This document shows positions 1 through 9,454 of a stretch of DNA of 64,000 nt, one piece after another. Source of the DNA: Diphasiastrum complanatum (Eukaryota > Streptophyta > Lycopodiopsida > Lycopodiales > Lycopodiaceae); NCBI GenBank assembly GCA_029204225.1, contig CM055109.1, positions 27,550,244-27,614,243 of the forward strand. The letters are read 5' to 3'. Position 1 is the stretch's first letter. Each line of letters opens with the position of its first letter. Below the pieces are notes generated by a model, which was given only the letters and a program-made list of their open reading frames with translations, had not been told where the DNA came from and ran no database searches. Made by a program: the position numbers and the translations under genes.

Positions 1-1010
1 TCCGTGTTGTCTGCTGCATTGTTTTCATGCGCACTTTTGTAATGTCATCTTCTTGAAAGATTTTTTGCAATGCATATTTGTTAAATTTTCTTACATTTTC
101 TTTGTGTGTACATATGATAGTGACATCAGAGTTAATCATTGAGAAGAGTTGGTCTTCTGGAATAATTTGTGTGTTTAACGTATTGTCAATCTCTTGAAAT
201 GTGGGTTTTCAAAATCTTATCGTGTTCAAAAATGATAGGTACAAGGTGTCAGATGAATGTCTAATCGAGTGACTCAAATGCAATTGAGTAGCCATTTTCC
301 AATATGCAAATGTTGAAATGTGACATATTGAGCATAGACTTTTTGTTCGATGTCTGCATATTGCTGGCAATTGTGCATGATCACCGACTAATAATAGAAT
401 ATAATTATTAAAAGGTGCATTGCATGGGGTGGATTTTATTTGATTTATTTGATGCACAACAAGCCGTAATGTCTGTGCGATCATCATGGACATCTCATCG
501 ATAATGATATATTCAGCAGCAAGTATTGTTCTGAAACGTATGTCAGCTGGCATTAAATTTCGTACGTATTTAAAAGGGATAGAAAACATGTTGTGCATTG
601 AAAGGGATGGAAAACATGTTGTGCATTGTTGTTGGATGTTTGCTAAGTCTATATGCAGCGGCACCAGTAGTAGCACAAAGCAACATGGGTCTATTCAATT
701 TGTCAAGTGAGTACGCTAGATACTTTATGAAATGTGTTTTTCCACTTCTAGGTGTACCTGAAAGCACAAAAATACCTAAAGTTTCTGATATCAAAAGTGA
801 GTAGATATTTTCTTGTTCCATTGTCAACGAGGTATTTCCAAAAGATTCAAATTTGTGTACAATACCCAATGCATCCTTGGTATCTTTCGCCAAAGATGTC
901 ACATTGTCATCTACTTGTTCAGATACAACTTGAAATAGAGAGTCACATGAAAATGATTTGTGTTGCAATAGAATGTTCACGATCTGTTGTCGCTGCTCAT
1001 CTTGCAGCAT
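1..1010 (-). pseudogene. Helitron PIF1-like DNA helicase domain (broken)
   Basis: ATP-dependent 5'-3' DNA helicase half of the Helitron protein, expected to unwind DNA during rolling-circle transposition. Visible motifs are a Walker A loop, GTPRSGKT, followed by ATTGAAA (motif Ia), IIIDEMSMM (Walker B, motif II) and LLLVGDHAQLPAI (motif III), all typical of PIF1/RRM3 helicases. A 28 bp tandem duplication at 573-628 throws the frame between motifs Ia and II. Below it the frame reads to a TGA at 209-211, then continues in the same frame to the window edge with a further helicase-like segment containing TIICTHKENVRKFN. The Rep domain lies immediately upstream in the same frame, separated by a TAG at 1011-1013. 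It cannot make an active enzyme as it stands. Confidence 0.88.
573..628. repeat. 28 bp tandem duplication that frameshifts the helicase
   Basis: Positions 573-600 and 601-628 are the same 28 bp with one mismatch (an A/G difference at the ninth base). Because 28 is not a multiple of three, the helicase frame changes here: the residues MHNMFSIPF are read once in each frame on either side of the junction. Confidence 0.95.
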
Positions 1011-2741
1011 CTATTTATTTGTATAATCCTGAACATGGCATTTAATATCTTTCTTGCTTTGAATGATATCACACAATATGCATTCCGTGTAATAAGATCC
1101 ATCTTTGTTGACGGAGCTCAGAAGCTCTCTTTCTTTTTGTTCCAACAATATATTAAAAAAAAATCCTTCAGTTTGATATGCTGGATGGTAATTTGTGAAT
1201 CTGACTATTCTATTGTTTTTGTATGGATAGTATCCTAGCTGATCAATATATAGTTCTTTTTGAAGAGATCTTTTCTTTTTGGTCACAACGAATTGATGCC
1301 AATAGTTACAAAAAGTAATGTTTTCGAGGACTTCAGGCCTGTATGTGTAGATATCAATTGGATGCAACAGGATTGTGTTGTTAAAACTGACAAATTTGCG
1401 ACACATTTCTGGTGGTGAACTATCGATGTATTGGATTGCTTCACTTCTCTTGATGATAGGGATTTGCAAACACATGAAACTAACTTCTAGTAATGATATC
1501 GGTTTTGTCAAGACATAACTAGATATCAATTTCAACATGTTTTCGTCTGAATGATTCAATCCTATTCTCTTGGCATCAGCAGCATTCAGATTCAATGATC
1601 CTATAGGTTCTGATTTCATTGCGTATTTTAAAACATAGTATGACCAACCCGTGTTCGTGATTCGTTGTAGATTCATGTGTGCTTGCCATAACAAAAGCAC
1701 TGTCGGGTGATAGGGTACCACATTCCGATCTTCATACCTTGGTCGAAAATATTTCCATCATTCAGTTTTGGTGTCCAACTCAGTACAAGATACACATGGG
1801 TCAAATGGAAATCCATATTTACAAGCCTTTGTAGTTCTGGGACTACTTTTTATTGCGCAAGAGGATCGGCAATGGTGTATCTGTTTTTGCACAACAAGCT
1901 CGTGTAGTTGTTTCTGAGCTGGGTTCAATGGAATCTCAAATTTTTTGTTTGATTCGTATTTGGCAGGAATAAATGCGCTGATTTTATTTTCGATTCTTGT
2001 AACATCTTTTTTTTTCACCCATAACATGATGTGCGCATGCACAGAACCCCTATTTTGGAATTCATAGCATAACATATAATGTTTGACATGGCCTAGAATT
2101 GTCTTTTTGGAAAGAATGAATGTTTTCATGAACATGTCTAGTTTCTTAACGAAAAGCATTGAACATTCAACTGGGCAATTTCTCCAATCAAAATTCTTGT
2201 TGTATTTTCTCACAAGCTCTTCTATTTTTGCAATCTCCACCCGTCGCAGCTCAATGGTTTCATTGCTTGTCAATGTTAGAAAGAAATCTGGCAAGCCCCA
2301 ATATCTCACCATTGCTAGCAAGTCCTTGAAATTCCGTCTATGCCATGATGGTGTTCCAGGGATCTTACGTGGCAAAGTGAATTCCAAAATGTTTTTGAAA
2401 ATCTCTTTCTCATTTGCATGTGGATGTTTTGTGACAAAATCAATTATGTCTTTTTGCAACACAATAGATGGCACTTTTGTTGTGATCAAAATCGCTTGCC
2501 TTATTTGATACATGACAAGTAAATATGGTGGGAATAACGTAAATGGCGAGAATAGTGTGGCGACTCTCATTTTTATGTAATCTATATAACGTATTTTGCC
2601 ATCATAATACCCCTGTCCAAATGCAAACAAGAATGGAAAGATTGCATTTTCTAGAGTGATAAATAATTTTTCTCCAGGCACGAATGACAGGCCGAACATG
2701 TTAGTTTTGAATATTGATGTCTCGTTTCTTCCATGTGTCAA
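1011..2741 (-). pseudogene. Helitron Rep (HUH endonuclease-like) domain
   Basis: Replication initiator region of the Helitron, which nicks and joins single strands in this family. The Helitron N-like segment contains LPDFFLTLTSNE, then the metal-binding motif in EFQNRGSVHAHIMLW (His-Ala-His), then Cys/His-rich sequence. After an in-frame TGA at 1755-1757 the same frame continues through YFRPRYEDRNVVPYHP and reaches the catalytic tyrosine region, WSYYVLKYAMKSEP. In canonical Helitrons that motif carries the two tyrosines that attack DNA. The stretch is uninterrupted apart from the TGA, so only one nonsense change separates it from a continuous Rep frame. The upstream edge at 2741 is simply where the open stretch begins; it has no ATG there. 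Confidence 0.87.
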
Positions 2742-3440
2742 ATCCCTTATTTGTAAATTTGAATATGTATATATGTCATTTTTTTTAATGTCATGTGCTT
2801 TTCTACAAGGCTTTTAGCAATATGTACACTCGTTCAAATGGATCACTTTGCATGTTTTGAAATCTATCCATTTCTGTGTCCAACATTTTTTCAACTGATG
2901 CTAGAGATATGAATGGCAAGCTCTGAGTCTGAGAGGCATATTCATATAAACTCAAAATGTTTGCAAGATTGGATTATGCAAAACATTCTGTTCTAAAACA
3001 TTTCGTATCTCGATTGTGTCATGATTCCTATCGCATCTGCTCAAATTGCAAGCAATAAGATTGTCAGAAAGTGATCTTTTTTCAATACGCCATGTCACAA
3101 ACGAGTTAACGCGGCGCGTGACATCTACTGAAACATCTATGATCGACAAGAATTGCAAGTTCGATACATGCATTTTTAGAATGGTTTGTATATATGTAGG
3201 AGAGAAAAAGACTATGTATTTGATACGATCTGGATAAGCCTTACATAAAGGACATGTATGCAACTCGTTTGGTTGTCATTTGCATATGTATACTCCCACA
3301 TAAATGTGTTGGATATTGCATATGGTGGGATAGCTCGACCCATATTCTTAACTTTCATGTCTTTCTTTTGGTTGGAAAACGTGACATTTCCGCATATCGA
3401 ACAACACTTCATTAAGCCAAGGATTTCATCGCAAATATTT
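2742..3440 (-). pseudogene. Helitron N-terminal region with cysteine pairs, frameshifted
   Basis: Upstream part of the Helitron protein. One frame (about 3412-3255) gives MKCCSICGNVTF and GRAIPPYA. The adjoining frame from about 3263 gives HTCPLCKAYPDRIKYIVFF, so two CxxC pairs are split by a frame change near 3255. Further on, a third open piece (about 2955-2780) reads through SVEKMLDTEMDRFQNMQ in yet another frame before joining the Rep frame near 2740. The arrangement suggests a zinc-binding N terminus, but I cannot name a family, and the start codon is not resolved. Confidence 0.6.
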
Positions 3441-4180
3441 TATTTTGAAATCTAGCGATGTCGAACCACCCATCAGAGTAAGGAGCAAATGTTTTATTTA
3501 TTTTTTCCATGAATTTTTCTTTGGCCGCTTTGCGTCTTTCATTCAATGTGCAGCTTGATCGTAAATGTGATGGTTTTTGCATTGTCTATAATAGATTTAT
3601 AATGGGGGATGCAAAGGTGAATCAAAGAATTGGGACCTATTTTCAAGTTTTTGTAAATATCAATTTGCAAGCTGCTATCTTTTGCTTTTTAAGTATGATA
3701 TGCTAAAGTTTGCTAAATGCTATCTTCAATGATCGTGCAAATGACAATAACATGAAACATGTACCATGTGTTAGTGAATGTCCAAATAAATATAAAAAAG
3801 TACAAGCTTATGTACAACGAAAACAAGATTGTTTACGAGCTACTAAATTGGACAACCATTGACTGCAAAACAACAACTATTCCATACATTATCATCAATT
3901 TAATAAAACATGTTGCACAACATTTCATTTTTCAACACTATTAGCATTTGTTAGAAAATGTTAGAAGCTAGGTGCTATTTTTCTAATCAATTACGATCTG
4001 GTCTAACAAGAGGTCGGTTTTTCTTTTCGCAATTATAATTCGAGAGATTCATATGTATCTCAAATCTATGAAGCTAATTTGCTTTCCATCTTTGTGAGCT
4101 ATTCAATCACATGAATTTTAACAATCAACTGATGAGAATTCAAAACCATATCAAGATACACTTGGAATAGCTCTTGTGTG
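3441..4180. other. No gene seen
   Basis: AT-rich DNA between the Helitron and the chloroplast-derived block, with only short open stretches that resemble nothing I recognise. The 5' end of the Helitron should lie here but was not identified. Confidence 0.5.
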
Positions 4181-4670
4181 TACAAATATGACTCTAAAGT
4201 TGAAGTCTTGTGATGGCTTGTTGTCAAAAGAGAGGGATTTCAGAACTCTATCACTTGTATTGTTCTATCGACAATTCAAGTAGGGCCAGGATTTTTTTAC
4301 GCGTTTGAATGACCTTTTCATCTCAAATGACATTGTTCAAAATGTAACATTGGATCGAATTTGTAGACATTGATGTTTTATGATTGTCATTTATGAAGGG
4401 AATGAAGTAATCCCTTTTACAATTGCAATCTCGAACGAATAATAATAGTTCAAATTTCAATTCGGAATCAATTTTAGAAATGGAATCCTAAATGGATATA
4501 AAGGTAAGGAAATTGAATGTGCACGAGAAAAGCATATAGTTTTTCATTAAGGGATCTGAGTCAGTGCCAGCAACGAATTGTAAAGGTTCAGATAGATTCA
4601 AAATTGGTCTTATCAGTTCAATTCATCGTAGGAGATGAATCATTGAGGACTCTCTCCAAATGCCATTGGG

Positions 4671-4705
4671 GAGCCACATGACCCTAAAGTCTCATGTGTG
4701 GTTTT
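4671..4705 (+). other. Group II intron domain V of the ndhA intron
   Basis: The 35 bases begin GAGCCACATGA and end TCATGTGTGGTTTT, able to fold as the short catalytic hairpin that group II introns carry about 40-60 nt before their 3' end. It lies about 45 bases ahead of ndhA exon 2, as expected. It is a relic in nuclear DNA. Confidence 0.75.
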
Positions 4706-4750
4706 GGAATAGAGATGTTAACAACAATGTCAACATGGACTATAATTATC

Positions 4751-5325
4751 TAACAGCTTGGGTACAATTGCTGTAGTTGAAGCAGAATATAAATATGGTT
4801 TTTGGGGATGGAATATATTGTGTCAGTCCATAGGTTTCGTAGCTTTCTTAATTTCCTCCCTCTCAAAATGTGAAAGATTGCCTTTCGACTTACTAGAAAC
4901 AGAAGAAAAATTGGTTGCGGGTTACCAGACAAGTATTGGAATCGGTTGCGGGTTATCAGACTGAGTATTCACGTATTAAATTTGACTCAGTCTATGTTGT
5001 TTCTTAACAAAATTTACTAAATTCCTCATTAGTTGTAACGATTTTTTATTCCAACAAATGAAATCTTTCCGTCTCATTCGTACCAGATTTTGACTAGTTG
5101 GGATGGAATGTAATCAATGAAATTAGTGGGTTTTTCAATATCACAATAGAAATCATAATTACATTAGCAAAAGCTTATTTGGTTTTATTTATTTCTATCG
5201 CAACGACAAGGACTCTACCCAGAGTAAGAGTGGATCAACTGATAGATCTTGGTTGGAAATTCCTCTTGCCCATTGCTTTGGGTAATCTTTTATCAACAGC
5301 TTCTTTTGAACTTTTTCTACCATGA
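4751..5325 (+). pseudogene. ndhA: ndhA exon 2, chloroplast NADH dehydrogenase subunit 1 (nuclear pseudogene)
   Basis: NdhA is a multi-pass membrane subunit of the thylakoid NDH complex, equivalent to mitochondrial ND1. Exon 2 begins near 4751. Recognisable pieces are [24 protein letters not shown] and LVAGYQT, then after damage [14 protein letters not shown] and [19 protein letters not shown] up to the normal C-terminal stop at 5323-5325. A partial duplication at 4913-4961 shifts the frame just after LVAGYQT, and several stops follow between about 4965 and 5100. Exon 1 is absent. Translation could not give a working subunit. Confidence 0.9.
4913..4961. repeat. Short duplication inside ndhA exon 2
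   Basis: The 18 bases at 4913-4930 recur with one mismatch at 4944-4961, a 31 bp offset. The offset is not a multiple of three and moves the ndhA frame by one. Confidence 0.85.
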
Positions 5326-5420
5326 AATATTCATTAAAATAAACTCTTACAAATGTTCAAATTGATTTAATTTGTAAGGTGAAAGACACAAACTAAATAA
5401 TTCATTCCAAGATATTTAAT

Positions 5421-5975
5421 ATGTTTTTTATGGTCAAGGGACTCCAAATCTATGGTCAACAAGCAATATAAGCCGCAAAATACATTGGTCAGAGTTTCAT
5501 GGTGATCCTGGATCACATGGATCGTTTACCCATTACCATTCAATATCCTTACGAAAAATCAGCTCCACCAGAGCGATTCCACGGACGTATTCACTTCGAA
5601 TTCAACAAATGTATTGCTTGTGAAGTATGTGTTCATGTATGTCCAATTAATTTATCTGTTGTTGATTGGAAATTCAATAAAAACATAAGAAAGAAGCAAT
5701 TAAAAAGTTACAGCATAATTGATTTTGGAGTTTGCATATTCTGTGGAAACTGCGTCGAGTTGTGCCCTATCAACTGTTTGTCAATGACCGAGGAATACAA
5801 ATTTCCAACTCATGATCGTAATGCATTGAATCATGACCAGATTGCTCTGGGACATTTGCCCACATCATTGATTGAAGATCCTACAATTAGAGCTATTTCA
5901 AGATTAACTCAATCACCTAAAAAATTTTTAGATGGACATTTTGATTCGCAAAATGTCACCAATTTCTTGCACTAG
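5421..5975 (+). pseudogene. ndhI: ndhI, chloroplast NDH complex 4Fe-4S subunit (nuclear pseudogene)
   Basis: NdhI carries two 4Fe-4S clusters in the hydrophilic arm of the chloroplast NDH complex. The ATG at 5421 starts MFFMVKGLQIYGQQAI, then an in-frame TAA at 5469-5471 interrupts it, and the frame runs on from AAKYIGQSF to the stop at 5973-5975. Both cluster motifs are intact: [12 protein letters not shown] and [12 protein letters not shown]. One extra isoleucine lies in [11 protein letters not shown], where the family has SYSIDFG. About 180 residues are represented, close to the usual length. In lineages with U-to-C RNA editing a genomic TAA can be corrected to CAA, but in a nuclear copy it is just as likely decay. 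Confidence 0.92.
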
Positions 5976-7120
5976 GTTCGTATGCAAAAATAAAAATGGG
6001 ATTTTTTTTTTTAATAATCTTCCAATACAATAACGCATACAACTCGCATTTTGTTTGTTTGGTACGTAGGAAAAAAATATATGAAAGCGAGGCAATTCCT
6101 TATTTGAGTCAACTAGTAAATCTGTGGTACAGAGGATTCTACTTCATTGTGAACATAACTGATTTACCAGAACCATTTCATAAGGCTATTTTGTCTGTAC
6201 AACAACATTACTCACATGTGTGGATCCATACACATAAGAAAAAGAACATTCTACTCACAAAATCTCACTATATCACCACCAAAATGCAAAAATGGATGTA
6301 GAAACCCAAAGAGATATCTTCCACTGAGAATGAGTGAGAGAAGAATGAGAGAGATGGATTCCTCCCACACTTGTAGCCTATTTATAACGGCCTCTTGACC
6401 TATTTGGACTATCTTGCCTAAGCTTATCAACTTATGGAAGTTTCTAGATCTGTACCAACACCTAGATCTAACATGACTAGATTCAATGCATGTATTTAAA
6501 CCAATATAAAGAGGTCTATATGCGACCTTATCAACTTGCTTAAGTTGCCAAAAATAGTAAATCCACTATTCTTAGGCCTTATTAACTCTATAAAGTCTAT
6601 CTCTAAGATAAAAATGCATATTGGCCTCAAGATTGCCAAATAAACTCAACATAACTAGCTGACATTTTTACACCTACCAGACCTACCTTGCAGTGTCTAG
6701 CTCTCCAAGTTCTCTCGTAGGATTGTTCAACATCCATTTGTGAGAGGAACTGGAGCACACGGGCTCTCATTTACACGAAGAAGCAGAGCAGATTGATTGT
6801 GTAGAAGTGTGAGCTGGTGTTCTGTAACACCAATGTCAGGTTGGTTCGATGTCTCAGAGATATATACGCTCCCCTAGAGGTTACAAAATTCATATCATCA
6901 TTGATTCATTACAAAACTTAACAGAATAAAAAGTTGTTAGCTCTCTTAACTACTTGTTAGCATTTGTGTGGCTAGGAGGCTATAGATGGTAGCCTAGCAC
7001 TTAGTTAGAATATTCGACCACTGGGCAACATATCTCTTTTTCAAAAACTTTGACTCAACAACAACACTTTCAATAGTTATAGCTTCAATAGTCCTAGGTG
7101 TGCAAATGGCTACATTGAAT
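5976..7120. other. No gene seen
   Basis: Follows ndhI directly. Only short frames, none recognisable. No RNA gene was found. Confidence 0.5.
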
Positions 7121-7122
7121 GT

Positions 7123-7196
<74 letters not shown>

Positions 7197-7200
7197 GAGA
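7121..7200. repeat. Compound microsatellite (GT)n(GA)n
   Basis: About 13 GT dinucleotides run directly into about 26 GA dinucleotides with one interruption (GAGCGAGA). Confidence 0.98.
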
Positions 7201-7743
7201 TGTATTTTTCCACTCTAGGTGGTGTGGTGCGGCAATATAATGTGCTTGAGTTGGGGCTTGTCCACCCACCAGTGCTCAGGAAAACTGGCAAAATATAGGA
7301 ATGGAACCAACAAGTTTTTTGAAAAACCGATATCATAAAATATCTAACAATTTTTTATACAAGCATATATACCTTTTTATGAGTAAAAGTCTTCAGGAAA
7401 CCGAGAAGTTCTCTAGCATGTAGGTTTTTTGAGGATAACTAGCATGCTCTACTTGAATTGCACAGTCTAATCTAAAAATATTTGTTATTCCATAAGTGTA
7501 AAGTATAAGATAGGAGATAAACACATGTTCTTGTTTAACATATGAAGCTGTGTATCAAAATATTTGCCTTCTCAAAATAGAGCCAACAGGCTTTAGCTTG
7601 TGAAATAACATATATCTAGATCTAAAACCTTATTTGCTGCTTTGTGGGTAAAGTATAATCAGAGCAAAAAAGGAGCTAGCTGGTCCTAACCTTGAAGAGG
7701 AAGAGCGAAAGGTGTAGGTGCATAGACTTTCTAACTGTATTCA
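7201..7743. other. Downstream flank of the P450 gene
   Basis: AT-rich sequence on the 3' side of the minus-strand P450. It probably includes its 3' untranslated region, but no polyadenylation signal stands out. No other feature seen. Confidence 0.45.
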
Positions 7744-9454
7744 TTACATCACCACGTACGAGTGCGTCGCCTTACGAGGTGTGGGCACGACAACTAGATT
7801 TTTCTCTCTGGACATCACTATACCAGGAGCCTCTTGCATATCAACGCCTTCAGGTAGCTGCCCATCTGGTAGACACCAGTCGAAGCAATGCAGCAGAGAA
7901 GCAAGAGTTTGCTGTACAATGCACAACCCCAATGGCATCCCTGGACATCTTCGTCTTCCACCTCCGAAAGGTATGAACTCACAGTCCTGATCCAACTCAT
8001 GGATGTGGCTGCTCTCCAATAAAAACCTCTCTGGATAGAATTCCAAGGGTCTCTTCCAAACACCAGGGTCACGGCCGATCGCCCATGCATTAATATATAC
8101 TCTTGTAGCTGCTGGTATGATGTATCCACCGATTTTACAGGTCTCCAGACATTCACGAGGGATGAGCATTGGAAGCACTGGATGAAGCCGGAAGGTTTCC
8201 TTGACAATTGCACGCACAAACTTGAGTTCTGATAGATCACTTTCCTCTACTTTTCGAGAGTAGCCTACTGCCGAGTCTATTTCAAGTTGTGCTTGTTTGA
8301 GAAGCGTTGGATTGCGCAGTAGCTCCGCCATTGCCCAATGCACAGCATGAGACGACGTATCTGAGGCTCCTATGAACATATCCTGCAAGGACTCCAAGTA
8401 AAATCAAATTCATTAATGAAATGCAATCTTTGAAGATATCTTATAGGTTACAAGTTACAGCAAGACATTATCACACGGATGAACCAGATGCTTGGATACT
8501 TACAAGCACCACAGCTTTGATTGACCTCCTGGAAAGCTTTTCTTTCTCCGCCCCATCCGATCCAGCGTTTAGAAGAACATCTAGCAAATCTTTTGGGCCT
8601 GCCATTGGTTTCTCTGTTTTTGTCAATTCATGTTCGTTGATGATATCTTCAAGAAGATGATCAATGCGTCGATGAATCTTTTTCATCCTGGCACTGCATC
8701 CGCTAGGATCAATCCAAGCCAGATAAGGGATAAAGTCCTCCAAATTGAAGGCTCCAATAAAAGGTAAAAGCTCGTGCAGGACAGTTTTGAACTCCGTAGT
8801 TTCCCCACTAGCGATTCTTTTATTTAGCATCATTCGTGAAACGACGTTGAGTCCCGTGTCAGAGAACTTTCCAGAGACATCTACATTACCTCCAGATGAA
8901 AGTGATGAATCTTTGTAGATGGATTTCAGCAGAGCACAAATTTCCTCCATCCTCATATTCTTATATTCTTGTAATCTTTTTGATGTAAAAAGCTCCAACG
9001 TGCATATCTTTCTCTTTAGCCTCCAGTCGGCACCGTATTGAGCGAACGCGATGGTAGCTCCATCATACAGCATGTATTTCACTGCGGTGGTCCTTGGGCG
9101 GGATGCAAGAGCGTGATCATGAACTTTGAAAACCTCTTTTGCAATGTTGGATGAGGAGATCACTACAGTTGGAATAGAGCCAAGACGAAGGTACATGAGT
9201 GGACCATATTTCTTTGAAAGCCCGTGAAAAGATTGATGAGGAAGCCTGCCCACCTGATGCATATTTCCCAGTACGGGTATACAGCGAGGACCCGGGGGCA
9301 ACAGTTTTCTCAAGCTTCGCCATTGCTTTTGGACATAAACCCAGTAAGTAATTGATGCTATAACAAGCATTGTCACTGCCAATTTAACCTCATAATCAAA
9401 AGCAAGGTATACTTTTTGAATATTCAACATTTTGAAGGTAACGGAAGTGATCAT
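7744..9454 (-). CDS. Cytochrome P450, A-type (CYP71 clan), two exons
   Basis: Haem-thiolate monooxygenase, expected to be anchored on the endoplasmic reticulum and to hydroxylate a small molecule; the substrate is unknown. Exon 1 is 8504-9454 (317 codons) and exon 2 is 7744-8382 (212 codons plus TAA). The 121 bp intron has a GTAAGT donor and a TGCAG acceptor, phase 0. The product of 529 residues has normal P450 length. Motifs in order: a membrane anchor near residues 25-45, proline hinge LPPGPR, I-helix FIGASDTSS formed across the splice junction, KETFRLHP (ExxR), FYPERF, and the haem loop PFGGGRRRCPG with its cysteine ligand. There are no stops or frameshifts, so it looks functional. A second ATG lies eight codons in. 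I cannot assign a CYP family from motifs alone. Confidence 0.93.

Larger units (their letters stand above)
1..3440 (-). mobile_element. Helitron, autonomous type but decayed, cut by the window edge
   Basis: Rolling-circle transposon remnant. Read on the minus strand from about 3440 down to 1 it encodes, in order, a cysteine-pair region, a Helitron-like replication initiator (Rep) domain and a PIF1-type helicase domain, which is the defining order of autonomous Helitrons. The helicase is still open at position 1, so the helicase end and the 3' terminus lie outside the window. The frame is broken by in-frame stops near 1755, 1011 and 209, by a 28 bp duplication at 573-628, and by frame changes near 2740-2954 and 3255. 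Neither the 5' TC end nor the 3' hairpin and CTRR end could be located. Confidence 0.88.
4180..5990 (+). other. Nuclear insertion of chloroplast DNA (NUPT): ndhA intron/exon 2 to ndhI
   Basis: A block collinear with the chloroplast small single-copy region: the 3' part of the ndhA group II intron, ndhA exon 2, a spacer of about 95 bp, then ndhI. Order, orientation and spacing match chloroplast genomes. Both genes carry disabling changes and the block sits among nuclear transposons, so it is a transferred, decaying copy. The left edge (about 4180) is uncertain because the intron is poorly conserved. The right edge is set where ndhI ends; ndhG, the usual next gene, is not present. Confidence 0.85.

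Noticed and set aside
4751-5975. Functional chloroplast genes
   Set aside because: ndhA lacks exon 1 and has a frameshift and stops, ndhI has an early stop, and the surroundings are nuclear transposons.
6994-7336. Frames with Ser-Leu and Thr-His repeats
   Set aside because: Translation of the GT/GA microsatellite only.
7692-8240. Frames overlapping the second P450 exon on both strands
   Set aside because: Shadows of the P450 coding sequence.
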